Made by a program: the position numbers and the translations under genes | Notes under the pieces: generated by a model | The model's database searches: none | Told to the model about the DNA's origin: nothing | The model's input: the letters and a program-made list of their open reading frames with translations, nothing else | NCBI GenBank assembly: GCA_903889565.1 | Contig: CAISYC010000019.1 | Location: forward strand, 1 to 35,665 | Direction: 5' to 3' | Length of the DNA: 35,665 bases | DNA from: an uncultured beta proteobacterium | Lineage (GTDB): Bacteria; Pseudomonadota; Gammaproteobacteria; Burkholderiales; SG8-41 | Shown: one piece after another, positions 1-7,610 of the stretch | Layout: each line of letters starts with the position of its first letter | Numbering within the stretch: the stretch's first letter is position 1

Positions 1-102
1 TACAACCGCAGTCGCCGTCATTCCACGCTCGACTACCGTTCGCCGGTTCAGTTCCTGCAGGACTGGATCACAAAGCAGCATGGGCAGAAAATGGCGGCTT
101 AA
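1..102 (+). CDS. IS3-family transposase OrfB, C-terminal end (partial)
   Basis: The frame starting at base 1 reads through YNRSRRHSTLDYRSP and VQFLQDW to a TAA at 100-102. The YNxxRRHSxLxYxSPxxF signature is the usual C-terminus of IS3-family OrfB (DDE integrase, rve domain), which carries out strand transfer. Only the last 33 residues are inside the window, so the catalytic residues cannot be checked. The element lies inside a sugar-transferase gene, whose 3' part resumes right after the IS end. Recognition is from the family signature; no search was run. Confidence 0.85.
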   Translation, partial: YNRSRRHSTLDYRSPVQFLQDWITKQHGQKMAA

Positions 103-141
103 GACCACGACCTTGGAAGACGAAAAACCGAGGGAAGCTCA
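1..141 (+). mobile_element. right end of an IS3-family insertion sequence
   Basis: After the transposase stop at 102 there are about 39 bases, ending in GAGGGAAGCTCA (130-141). Read on the other strand this is TGAGCTTCCCTC, which fits IS3-family termini (5'-TG...CA-3', often TGA-rich). From 141 onward the sequence is in frame with a bacterial sugar transferase. The left end and any target duplication are outside the window, so the exact boundary is inferred. Confidence 0.7.
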
Positions 142-506
142 AAAACGACCAGCGCATCACGCGGCTCGGCGCGTTTCTGCGCAAATCCTCGCTCGACGAG
201 CTGCCGCAGTTCATCAACGTCATCCAGGGCCGCATGAGCGTGGTCGGGCCGCGTCCGCACGCGGTGGCGCACAACGAGCTTTACCGCAAACTGATCAAGG
301 GTTACATGGTGAGGCACAAGGTTAAGCCCGGCATCACCGGCTGGGCGCAGGTCAACGGCCTGCGCGGCGAAACCGAAACGCTGGACAAAATGAAGGCGCG
401 CATTGAATTCGATCTTGCCTATCTGCGCAACTGGTCGCTGCGGCTCGATCTGGCAATCATCCTGCGCACCGTGCTGGTCGTATTAAAAGACAGGCACGCC
501 TACTAG
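142..506 (+). pseudogene. undecaprenyl-phosphate sugar phosphotransferase, 3' part, interrupted by IS
   Basis: The frame ending at TAG 504-506 encodes about 120 residues of the C-terminal catalytic domain of a bacterial sugar transferase (WcaJ/EpsB/PssY-type polyprenyl-P hexose-1-P transferase). Visible family blocks are RITRLGAFLRKSSLDELPQ, SVVGPRPHAVAHNE, KPGITGWAQVNG and the ending DRHAY. These membrane enzymes load the first sugar phosphate onto undecaprenyl phosphate for exopolysaccharide synthesis. The reading frame is open right up to the IS end at about 141 and no proper start exists, so the gene is split by the IS. The 5' half must lie left of the window. EpsB-like enzymes often accompany PEP-CTERM/exosortase loci, which fits the PEP-CTERM genes nearby. 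Confidence 0.85.
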
Positions 507-552
507 GACGGCAAAAGAACAGGCGGGCAGCAGTCGCAGCAAGGGGAGCAGC

Positions 553-1236
553 ATGGCGGCAACCATACTCGTCGTCGAAGACGAGCCGGCGATCCAGGAA
601 TTGATCAAACTGAATCTCGAGCAGGCCGGCTACCGGATCCTGCAGGCGTTCAACGCGCAGCAGGCCTCGGCCATGGTGCGCGCCGAGCTGCCCCACCTGG
701 TGATTCTTGACTGGATCCTTCCCGGACAACCGGGCATCGAGTTCGGCCGCGGTCTGCGCGGCGACAAACGAACGGTGTCGATTCCCATCATCATGCTGTC
801 GGCACGCGCGGCCGAACAGGACAAGCTCGCCGCCTTCGAGATGGGCGCCGACGATTACGTCACAAAGCCGTTTTCGCCGCGCGAATTGTCGGCGCGCATC
901 GGCGTGCTGCTGCGCAATGCCGCGCCCCAGTTATCGGATACGGCAGTCGAATACCGCGGATTGCGCATCGATCCGGTACGTCGCCGCGTCATCGGCAGCG
1001 GGCTGTCGCTGAATCTCAACCCGACCGAGTTCCGTCTGCTGCATTTCATGATGACGCATCGAAACCGCGTCTATTCGCGCGCCCAGCTGCTCGACAAAGT
1101 TTGGGGCGATCACGTCTACGTAGAGGAGCGCACGGTCGATGTGCACATCCGGCGTCTGCGCAAAGCGCTCGCTCAGAGCGGCCACGAGCATTTGATCGAA
1201 ACCGTACGCGGGTCCGGTTACCGGTTTTCCGCCTGA
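553..1236 (+). CDS. OmpR/PhoB-type response regulator
   Basis: A two-component DNA-binding regulator of 227 aa. The receiver domain (about 4-120) has the acidic pair E9/D10, phospho-acceptor D53 in VILDWILPG, S83 and K105 in VTKPF. The winged-helix output domain (about 130-225) shows LNPTEFRLLHFMM, EERTVDVHIRRLRKAL and ETVRGSGYRF, as in PhoB. The start is the ATG preceded by AAGGGGAGCAGC, a good ribosome binding site. No histidine kinase adjoins it: the sugar-transferase remnant is upstream and a convergent GGDEF gene is 12 bp downstream. It is an orphan here. PhoB itself is possible, but the missing phoR keeps the symbol open. Confidence 0.9.
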   Translation: MAATILVVEDEPAIQELIKLNLEQAGYRILQAFNAQQASAMVRAELPHLVILDWILPGQPGIEFGRGLRGDKRTVSIPIIMLSARAAEQDKLAAFEMGADDYVTKPFSPRELSARIGVLLRNAAPQLSDTAVEYRGLRIDPVRRRVIGSGLSLNLNPTEFRLLHFMMTHRNRVYSRAQLLDKVWGDHVYVEERTVDVHIRRLRKALAQSGHEHLIETVRGSGYRFSA

Positions 1237-1248
1237 GCCGGCGCTGCG

Positions 1249-2298
1249 TTATTCAGCGGGGGCGCGACGCTCGACAAACAGGCTCGAGCCCTCGCTGCGC
1301 TTGGCCATTTTTTTGGCCTCCGTCGCGTGTGCGGCAACCTGCAGGTGCGTGAAAAACCGGCCTGCCGGCACAATCACCGCGCCGATGGCAAGGCTGGTCA
1401 GAGGAAACATCACCTTCTGTCCGCGACGATCCTCGCCGCTGATGCCGCCGCGCGCCAGATCCGCCGGATCGAACAGCGCGCGCGCATTGCGGTCGAACGA
1501 GGCCAGCGCGTGGTTGCAGCGGCGCTCCCAGTCCTCGCTGCGAAACAGCGCGATGAAATCGTCGCCGCCGATATGGCCGATAAAATCGGCGATCGGATCG
1601 ATCGCATCGACCAGTATGCGCGCTGTCAGCTTGATCATCTCGTCGCCGACCGAATAGCCGTAAACGTCGTTGAAAGCCTTGAAGTGATTGAGGTCGCAAT
1701 AGGCGGCGACAAAGCGCGTGCCGGCGCCGAGCAACTGGTCGATCTCTTCATTGATCGGCACGTTGCCCGGCAGGAGCGTGAGCGGATTGGCATAACGCGC
1801 CGACTCCAGACGCAGCCGCGTCATTTCGCGGATCAGGTCCTGGCTGCGGCCGAGGCCGACGAAATGACCCTGCTCACAGATGATGAAACCTTCGGACAGA
1901 TAGCGCTGATCCGCCTCGACCAGCGTTTCGCTCAGTTCTTCGAGCGTCAGCGATGACTCGATGATCAGCGGATGCGGATCCATGTACAGCGTGCAGGAAC
2001 GCTTGCCATGCACCTCGCGATAATACGGGCGCACGAATAACTCGACAAAGCGGTGACGGTGAATCATGCCCTCGGGAATCGCCTCCTGCACCACCGGCAG
2101 CGCGTAAAACTCCGGATGGGATTCAAAAATCTGCAGCACTTTATCGTTGGTGGTGGCGGGACTGACATGCGGCACGGTGACCAGCAGCTTGGCAACGGTT
2201 TCAGTGCGGCGCTGCACCTCGCGCACAAGACGGCTCGCCGCACTGGTCGATCCGGCTGTTTCTACAATATCTTCCGTCGTCATGTCCGGGCCGGGCAT
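1249..2298 (-). CDS. GGDEF-domain protein with N-terminal CBS-like sensor region
   Basis: About 349 aa, predicted cytosolic diguanylate cyclase or degenerate relative. The N-terminal half (about 30-165) resembles paired CBS modules, with FYALPVV, HRFVELFVRPYYREVHGKR and GFIICEQGHFVGLGRSQDLI. The C-terminal half (about 175-345) is a GGDEF domain with the metal-site block YCDLNHFKAFNDVYGY and the signature HIGGDDFIALF, that is GGDDF instead of GG(D/E)EF. No RxxD inhibitory site is visible in front of the signature. The N-terminal region matches the same part of the GGDEF/EAL protein at 13160-15046. I chose the ATG at 2298 over a TTG at 2307; the ATG at 2283 is also possible and none has a strong ribosome binding site. 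It converges on the response regulator. Confidence 0.85.
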   Translation of the reverse strand: MPGPDMTTEDIVETAGSTSAASRLVREVQRRTETVAKLLVTVPHVSPATTNDKVLQIFESHPEFYALPVVQEAIPEGMIHRHRFVELFVRPYYREVHGKRSCTLYMDPHPLIIESSLTLEELSETLVEADQRYLSEGFIICEQGHFVGLGRSQDLIREMTRLRLESARYANPLTLLPGNVPINEEIDQLLGAGTRFVAAYCDLNHFKAFNDVYGYSVGDEMIKLTARILVDAIDPIADFIGHIGGDDFIALFRSEDWERRCNHALASFDRNARALFDPADLARGGISGEDRRGQKVMFPLTSLAIGAVIVPAGRFFTHLQVAAHATEAKKMAKRSEGSSLFVERRAPAE

Positions 2299-2577
2299 CG
2301 TGTGCAATTATTCGAAACGTGCAATTGAGCATCCTTGCGCCATCGTCGATGCCGCAGCAAAGTTCATGTGCGCCGACGTTTGCCGCAGCGCGGCGCCGGT
2401 ATCAAGCATCGTCGGGGAAAACACCGCGGATTCGGGTCATCCGTATCACGGCCAATCCCGGCAGGCGCGGTTTGCAGCCGCCATGATGCGGTGCAACCGT
2501 TAAGAAAATATTTCCAGCGGCGCGGGCATGGTTCAAACGGCCCATGTCGTCATAAATTCACAACAAGTCACAAGCGC

Positions 2578-2970
2578 TCAGGCGGCCGTCCTCACCGCAC
2601 GGCGGGACGACGCACCCAGTGCTGCCACCGTCTGCCTCCAACGCGGCGTGGCAAGTCCCAGCGCGCACAAAGCAGTATCGGTCAGTGCGGCGGCGCCGAT
2701 AAAGCGGAATGCACCGGCAGTTTCGGTCCAGCGCAGATCGAGCAGGAAATAGCAGCGTGACGCCGGATCGAATTCGACAAAGCTTATCCGCGTCGGCTGC
2801 AGCGGAAACAGAAACCGGCGGTAGATGCGCGTAGGAATCTCGCTGACGGCCAGCGGCACCAGATGATCGGCCATCAGCACCAGCGCATAGTCGCCGCGGA
2901 TCTGATAATCGAAATGGCCGCCAAAGATGACTTCACGGCCCTCGGCATAGCGATAACTGTAGCGTCGCAC
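2578..2970 (-). CDS. hypothetical protein, 130 aa
   Basis: An unrecognised small protein read from a GTG at 2970, preceded on its strand by GAAAGG about 6 bases upstream, a plausible ribosome binding site. The N-terminal part alternates aromatic and charged residues (MRRYSYRYAEGREVIFGGHF), suggesting beta strands. The C-terminal 40 residues are Ala/Arg-rich. No signal peptide or membrane segment is evident. It stands alone: a 280-bp gap separates it from the GGDEF gene, and the PilZ operon diverges from it. Codon use matches the neighbours, so I take it as a real gene of unknown function. Confidence 0.55.
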   Translation of the reverse strand: MRRYSYRYAEGREVIFGGHFDYQIRGDYALVLMADHLVPLAVSEIPTRIYRRFLFPLQPTRISFVEFDPASRCYFLLDLRWTETAGAFRFIGAAALTDTALCALGLATPRWRQTVAALGASSRRAVRTAA

Positions 2971-3126
2971 AGGCTGCCTTTCACGATTCCGGCTGCGCAG
3001 AGATTAGCCCGCGAATATGACAACTTTGCGGCGCGCGGGAACGTGCGACCGCGGCGTATTTGCGCGAATTCATCATCGCGTCATTTCAATGTGAAACGCT
3101 CGCACTTTCGCCAATGAGGACAACTC

Positions 3127-3570
3127 ATGACTCTACTCAACAACCGTCAATCGGCGCGGGTGCGCATGCGCAATAACGCCGTGATCCTGCTGCTGTTGCC
3201 GCCGGCCTATATCGACGCCACCGTCATCGATCTGTCGGCGAGCGGTGCGCTGATCGAACTGGACAATCCGCTGCAACTACCGCTCGGTGCGCATTGCGCG
3301 CTGCGTCTGCTGTCGGACAACGGGCGGCAGCTGGTCGAATTCGGCGCCACCGTTGCGCGCCACGACGGCGACCGCCGCATCGCTCTCAAGGCCACCTTCC
3401 TGAGCCCCGGCGCACGCGGCGCGCTGCAACGCCTGCTCGAGGGCGGCGCACCCGCTGCGAGAACTTCGCATCGCGAGGTCTGCGCGTTGTTGCGGCCGGT
3501 CAATCAGGCCGATGTGCAACACGCTGCCGCGGCCAACAGCGAAAGGCAGTTTTCGCGGCAATCGATCTAG
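3127..3570 (+). CDS. PilZ-domain protein (c-di-GMP receptor candidate)
   Basis: A 147-aa protein with a PilZ domain in its first 100 residues. The c-di-GMP-binding signatures are present: RxxxR as R7-QSA-R11, and (D/N)xSxxG as D35-LSASG. A strand-rich segment follows. The C-terminal 40 residues look disordered. PilZ domains bind c-di-GMP and act on motility, exopolysaccharide or pilus machinery; the target here is unknown. The start has GAGGA 6 bases upstream. It is the first gene of a three-gene operon: PilZ, DsbC-like protein (26 bp downstream), second PilZ (2 bp after that). Confidence 0.85.
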   Translation: MTLLNNRQSARVRMRNNAVILLLLPPAYIDATVIDLSASGALIELDNPLQLPLGAHCALRLLSDNGRQLVEFGATVARHDGDRRIALKATFLSPGARGALQRLLEGGAPAARTSHREVCALLRPVNQADVQHAAAANSERQFSRQSI

Positions 3571-3596
3571 ACGCCACACGCCCGAAGGACGTCACC

Positions 3597-4313
3597 ATGC
3601 GCACTACATTGACCGCGCTGGCTTTGTTCGGCGCAGTCGTCACCACGCCGGCAGTGGCCGCCGACATCGTAACCATCCGCAACAACCTGCGCGCCGCGAT
3701 GCCGAAGGTGGAGATCGGAGAAATCCGTCCTTCGCCGATTCCCGGTCTGCTTGAGGTGGTCGGCAACAAAAAGAACGTTTTTTATATCACCGAAAACGGC
3801 AATCTCGTTTTCACCGGCCAGATATTCGATCTCGCCAAAAAGCAGAACCTCACGCAGCAGCGCGCCGATGAACTCGGCAGGATTGATTTTGCCCGGCTCC
3901 CTTTCGACATGGCGATCGTCAAGGTCAGGGGCAGCGGCGCACGCAAGCTTGCCTTGTTCTCCGATCCCGACTGCCCGTATTGCAAGCAGTTGGAGAAGGA
4001 GATGACCGGTATCACGGACGTGACGATATATACCTTCCTCTATCCGTTGACTTCGATCCATCCGGATGCACAACACAAAGCGGAACTGATCTGGTGCGCG
4101 AACGACCGCGCAAAAACCTGGGACGAATGGATGCTGACAGGCAAGGAACTGCCGGACTCAGCGGCGAAATGCGAAACACCGATTGCGGCGATTGAAGCGT
4201 TGGGGGTAAAGCTGGGGGTCGCGGGAACGCCGGGTATCGTTTTTGCGAACGGGCGCCTGGTCGAAGGTGCGATGCCCAAAGCGCAAATCGAATCGCTGCT
4301 CAGCGCGCCCTGA
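3597..4313 (+). CDS. DsbC-like periplasmic thiol:disulfide isomerase
   Basis: A 238-aa exported thioredoxin-fold protein. Residues 1-21 form a signal peptide ending ATTPAVA-like (TTPAVA|AD). Residues about 22-100 resemble the DsbC dimerisation domain (VEIGEIRPSPIPGLLEVV, FYITENGNLVFTGQIFDL). The catalytic domain has C126-PYC-C129 and the cis-proline loop GTPGIVF; a second cysteine pair (C167, C192) matches the structural disulfide of DsbC. It would shuffle wrong disulfides in the periplasm, kept reduced by a DsbD not seen here. The start is the ATG after GAAGGACGTCACC; a longer upstream frame overlaps the preceding PilZ gene and is not used. The location between two PilZ genes is unusual. Confidence 0.9.
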   Translation: MRTTLTALALFGAVVTTPAVAADIVTIRNNLRAAMPKVEIGEIRPSPIPGLLEVVGNKKNVFYITENGNLVFTGQIFDLAKKQNLTQQRADELGRIDFARLPFDMAIVKVRGSGARKLALFSDPDCPYCKQLEKEMTGITDVTIYTFLYPLTSIHPDAQHKAELIWCANDRAKTWDEWMLTGKELPDSAAKCETPIAAIEALGVKLGVAGTPGIVFANGRLVEGAMPKAQIESLLSAP

Positions 4314-4315
4314 CC

Positions 4316-4807
4316 ATGCGTGACGGGCGTTACACCGAGCGCAGGCGCTGTCCGCGATTTGCCGTCGCGATGCGGGCAATCATCAGCGCGGACGGCATCC
4401 GTTACGATGTGCAAATCGGCAATATCTCGATGCACGGCGCGCTGGCCGCCGCGACGGTAATGTTCCCTGCAGGATCGACATGTGTTGTTGCTCTTGCCGG
4501 CTGTTACGGAGAACGGTTCGAACTAGGCGCAACCGTCATCGCGCGCGGCGACGCGCAGACATCCGGGCTGGTCTGGCAGGCTGCATCGCCATCGATTCAA
4601 AAACAATTACGCCGCCTGATCTGGGCGCAATTGGGCGCATTCGAAGCACCTACCACGGCCCGGCCGCAGCTGCGCATCGTGAGGGCTGCGCCGGCAGGCG
4701 TCGCACGCCGCATTCCGTCAGGCCCGGGAGCCAGCTGCCTGTTAGCGCAGCCGCCCCGCAAAATACCGCATCTGAAAATTCTGCGCGGCCTTGCCGGCAG
4801 AAATTGA
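4316..4807 (+). CDS. PilZ-domain protein
   Basis: A 163-aa protein starting 2 bases after the stop of the DsbC-like gene, so probably translationally coupled. The N-terminus has the arginine cluster RRRCPRF followed by NISMHG (the (D/N)xSxxG motif), the two c-di-GMP contact sites of PilZ. The domain covers about residues 8-105; the last 55 residues are Pro/Arg/Ala-rich and probably disordered. It ends one base before the convergent PEP-CTERM gene. It resembles the first PilZ protein of the operon in layout (short N-terminus, PilZ, disordered tail), but sequence identity looks low. Confidence 0.8.
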   Translation: MRDGRYTERRRCPRFAVAMRAIISADGIRYDVQIGNISMHGALAAATVMFPAGSTCVVALAGCYGERFELGATVIARGDAQTSGLVWQAASPSIQKQLRRLIWAQLGAFEAPTTARPQLRIVRAAPAGVARRIPSGPGASCLLAQPPRKIPHLKILRGLAGRN

Positions 4808-4808
4808 A

Positions 4809-5678
4809 TCAGGCTGTGCGCGCCCGCTTCGCGCGGCGCGCTACACCGCCCAGCAGACCTAGACCGGCCAGCAGCATTGCCCAGGTCTCCGGTTCCGGCA
4901 CTGCGGCGACTCCCGAAATCGTAACGTTGTCAAAACGCCAGTTGCCCGAGCTATTGTTCAAGGCGGTGCCCTGTGTGCTGACATTGTCTGCGCCCGTCGA
5001 TGCGTTCACCAGTTCAATGGCAAAGAGCGGATCGTTCACTGCATTGGGATCGTTGATGGTCGCCGTCAATCCGGTAAACCAATCCTGCCCGGCCTTCGAT
5101 CCGTTAGTCAGCAGATTGTCGCTGATATACGAACCGTTAACCGTATTGGCGGAAATCGAGTTCGTCAATACAGCCAATCCAAGCGAGCCATTCGCGCCAA
5201 TGTTGATCGGGGTATTGATCCAGTTGACGCCATCCGTGGTGTATTCCAATTGCAAATTGGCCTCACCCTGAGTCGTCGCATACCAGTCGAAGCTGACATT
5301 AATACCGGTGTAGCCGAGGGTGCTTGCGGAAAACACGGCACCCTGCGTGCCGATTGGCGCAAGGCTGGACCAGCCGTTGGCCGCTCCGTTAGCGCCGGCC
5401 TGCGCGCGGACGCGCCAGGTCTGAGTGGTGTCGGCAACACCGTTCGCTCCCGTGTCGGAAGACTTCCCCACAAGGACGTCATTGGTGGTTACCCCGATAT
5501 TCGGCGTTGCGTAGATATTCATACCGATGGATTGCGCGGAACCCGATCCCGTCGAAGGTGCCGGATTGTTATTGACCGCTATCGAATTGTTCTCGAAAGT
5601 CCACTGGGTGATCACACCAGCGTGAGCAGACGGCACTGATGCCGCAACTAAGGCTGCAATGGATAAGATTTTTTTCAT
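4809..5678 (-). CDS. PEP-CTERM sorting-domain protein
   Basis: A 289-aa exported protein. The N-terminal signal peptide is MKKILSIAALVAASVPSAHA, and the extreme C-terminus is a PEP-CTERM signal: VPEPETWAMLLAGLGLLG followed by a basic tail (ARRAKRARTA). Such proteins are cut by an exosortase (EpsH) and are usually linked with exopolysaccharide export; no exosortase is in the window. The mature part is Asn/Thr/Gly/Ser-rich with few Cys or Lys, like a beta-sandwich adhesin or extracellular matrix protein (WTFENNS, VSFDWYATTQGEANLQLEYT). I start at the ATG at 5678 because it opens the signal peptide; a longer frame to 5705 adds nine unlikely residues. It follows the larger PEP-CTERM gene by 73 bp. 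Confidence 0.85.
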   Translation of the reverse strand: MKKILSIAALVAASVPSAHAGVITQWTFENNSIAVNNNPAPSTGSGSAQSIGMNIYATPNIGVTTNDVLVGKSSDTGANGVADTTQTWRVRAQAGANGAANGWSSLAPIGTQGAVFSASTLGYTGINVSFDWYATTQGEANLQLEYTTDGVNWINTPINIGANGSLGLAVLTNSISANTVNGSYISDNLLTNGSKAGQDWFTGLTATINDPNAVNDPLFAIELVNASTGADNVSTQGTALNNSSGNWRFDNVTISGVAAVPEPETWAMLLAGLGLLGGVARRAKRARTA

Positions 5679-5751
5679 TTGAGGTTGCTCCGTTTTGCCG
5701 AACATTTAACAATCAACGGTCAATAGCTATTGCGCTTCTGCCTGCAGCTCG

Positions 5752-7359
5752 CTAGGCGGCTTTCTGCTTTTTACGACGAGCCGCAAATCCAAGCAGACCA
5801 AGACCGGCAAGCAGCATCGCGTATGTCTCGGGCTCGGGAACCGGTGCCGCCAAGGCAACACCACGGTATGCCTGCCCAAGGGCCGCCGTATCGAGCACCG
5901 TAAAGTCTTCCGAGGCAGCCTGGCTCGCTGTGGTGTCGGCGAGAGTATCGGTGATCGAAACTACCTGATTTGGATCAGCGCCTGAATCGCCAAGCGCACT
6001 ACCAGCCGTCGACGTCGCCGCGAAGAGTGTGACGGTTCCGTCGGCGTTCACCTGGCCCGTCAGGTTCCTTAGGCCATCGGTAAAAGTGGTCAACGAATGA
6101 CCGTTGCCATCATTGACAGTAAAGGAACTGCCGATCAGGCTGCCCCTCAACGTGTAGTTGAGGACCCACGTCCCGTTGACCAGACTCCATTTCTGCAGTC
6201 CGCCAGCCAGTGTCGTCGCATTTGACCCGAAGTCGGTCGTGGCCCCCGACCCTTCGTCAGCGACATACAGCGTGGTCGCATTCGCAAACCAGATACCAAA
6301 CGGGTGCGGAGTCATGGTGTCTGTTTTTGCGAGCAGGGTATTGAATCCGGGCAGAATCGACACGGTTGTATTACCGGCGCCCGGCAAAGATCCCGCGTTA
6401 CCGACCTGGTAAACCGTATCGATCCCGTTGCTGCCGCTGCCCTTCGTCACATAAAGAGTGCCGTTATAAACGGTCTCGCCACGGTAGTTGCTGTCCTTGG
6501 CAGTCTTGTCGGCTGCGTAGCCATTCTGGGTAATGCTGTAAGGCGCCACATTGCTCAGCGTTGTGGTACTAGGGTTGGAGCCCGGCGCGATTCGCTGCAC
6601 ACCGGTACCGTTCGTTATGCCGGCGCCACCATTGCCGTTACCGGCGTTTCCGGTCGTGTAGTAATTCCCGTCTGCGCCGAGGATCGCAGCGCGGCCGTTG
6701 TTACCCGAGTAGGCGTTGGTGTTGGTAACTTGAACCGAGTTGTTGTTGAGGTTCAACTGGCCGATCGAACGATAGGACGCGGTTGCCGTGTCGGTGTTGC
6801 CCGCCTCGGCCACCCCGGGTGTCGCCGAATTTGAAACATCCAGAAGACCGGTCGTAGACGCGTAGCCCATGAATGTCAGGGACTGTCCGTCCGGCGTCAG
6901 GTTGATCGCGAGTTCGGATTTTGACGCAAAACTCGTAACCAGATTGATGCCCTGGCTGGCGGCCTGAGCCGTGACATTCACCGTGTTAAGGACCGCACCC
7001 GTGCTTGCATTGATATTTTGCATCACTACGTTCGCCGTTATCCCGAAATTGGCGTCAACGCTGGCGTTGTTCCAAACGTTCACGGAGCAATTTGCATTGG
7101 CGCAAAACGAGCTTCCGGCGACCGCGTTTGCACCAGTGCTGATCGGCAACGATGCACCCACGGAAAATCCCGGATCGACGTAGGACGCGCTGCTGACAAT
7201 CAAACCGCCGGCGAAACTGCCGAGAGCCGATTGCGCGAATGCCGGTGCTGCAATAAACGAACTGGCGGCAAGAATGGCGGCGTAAGCAACGCTGCGCCGG
7301 AAAGGTACGAAGTGCGCCGCCTGTGCTGCCGTACGCGCACGGCTGAATTTCTTGTTCAT
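5752..7359 (-). CDS. PEP-CTERM sorting-domain protein, large
   Basis: A 535-aa exported protein. A long N-terminus (about 42 residues, basic for the first 25, then AYAAILAASSFIAAPAFA) acts as the signal peptide. The C-terminus has VPEPETYAMLLAGLGLLGF and a basic KKQK tail, the exosortase-processed PEP-CTERM signal. The body is Asn/Thr/Gly-rich, with repeated segments such as VQRIAPGSNPSTTTLSNV, GTLYVTKGSGSNGIDTVYQV and TTLYVADEGSGATTDFG that look like propeller blades (inference from alternating LYV/LQKW strands). Ribosome binding site GGAGAT is 7-8 bases upstream of the ATG. A 10-residue-scale inverted repeat (7443-7485) lies in the upstream region. It is likely cotranscribed with the smaller PEP-CTERM gene. 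Confidence 0.85.
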   Translation of the reverse strand: MNKKFSRARTAAQAAHFVPFRRSVAYAAILAASSFIAAPAFAQSALGSFAGGLIVSSASYVDPGFSVGASLPISTGANAVAGSSFCANANCSVNVWNNASVDANFGITANVVMQNINASTGAVLNTVNVTAQAASQGINLVTSFASKSELAINLTPDGQSLTFMGYASTTGLLDVSNSATPGVAEAGNTDTATASYRSIGQLNLNNNSVQVTNTNAYSGNNGRAAILGADGNYYTTGNAGNGNGGAGITNGTGVQRIAPGSNPSTTTLSNVAPYSITQNGYAADKTAKDSNYRGETVYNGTLYVTKGSGSNGIDTVYQVGNAGSLPGAGNTTVSILPGFNTLLAKTDTMTPHPFGIWFANATTLYVADEGSGATTDFGSNATTLAGGLQKWSLVNGTWVLNYTLRGSLIGSSFTVNDGNGHSLTTFTDGLRNLTGQVNADGTVTLFAATSTAGSALGDSGADPNQVVSITDTLADTTASQAASEDFTVLDTAALGQAYRGVALAAPVPEPETYAMLLAGLGLLGFAARRKKQKAA

Positions 7360-7442
7360 GGTTGCCTTATCTCCAGTTGGGCTGAGGCCCCGATGACCAT
7401 CAGCCGTTGTCGATACTTTTTACGCTGGATGTATTACGGGAG

Positions 7443-7485
7443 ACGTAGTCAATGAGGTGCGAAACGTAGCCTTATTGGACTACGT
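7443..7485. promoter_or_regulatory. inverted repeat upstream of the large PEP-CTERM gene
   Basis: ACGTAGTC (7443-7450) and GACTACGT (7478-7485) form a perfect 8-bp inverted repeat with a 27-bp spacer, about 85-125 bp upstream of the PEP-CTERM start. A further ACGTAGCC lies inside the spacer. Similar TAGTCC/GGACTA elements occur at 23240-23257 and 28491-28516. It may be a binding site of a regulator (LuxR/NarL-type sites have this look), but that is inference. The rest of 7360-7610 shows no gene. Confidence 0.4.
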
Positions 7486-7610
7486 ACGGGATTTCCGGCG
7501 CCCTAACAACTTTCCAGTGCGATAAGGCACCTTCTTGAATTGGCAAGCGGATTAATCGCTGCTTCAAGCTGGCTGGGCGCGTCGACCGAACCGCGCAAGG
7601 CGAGCCAAGG

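Noticed and set aside
7360-7610. sigma-54 (-24/-12) promoter ahead of the PEP-CTERM gene
   Set aside because: I looked for TGGCAC-N5-TTGC on the minus strand, because some PEP-CTERM genes use sigma-54, and did not find it.
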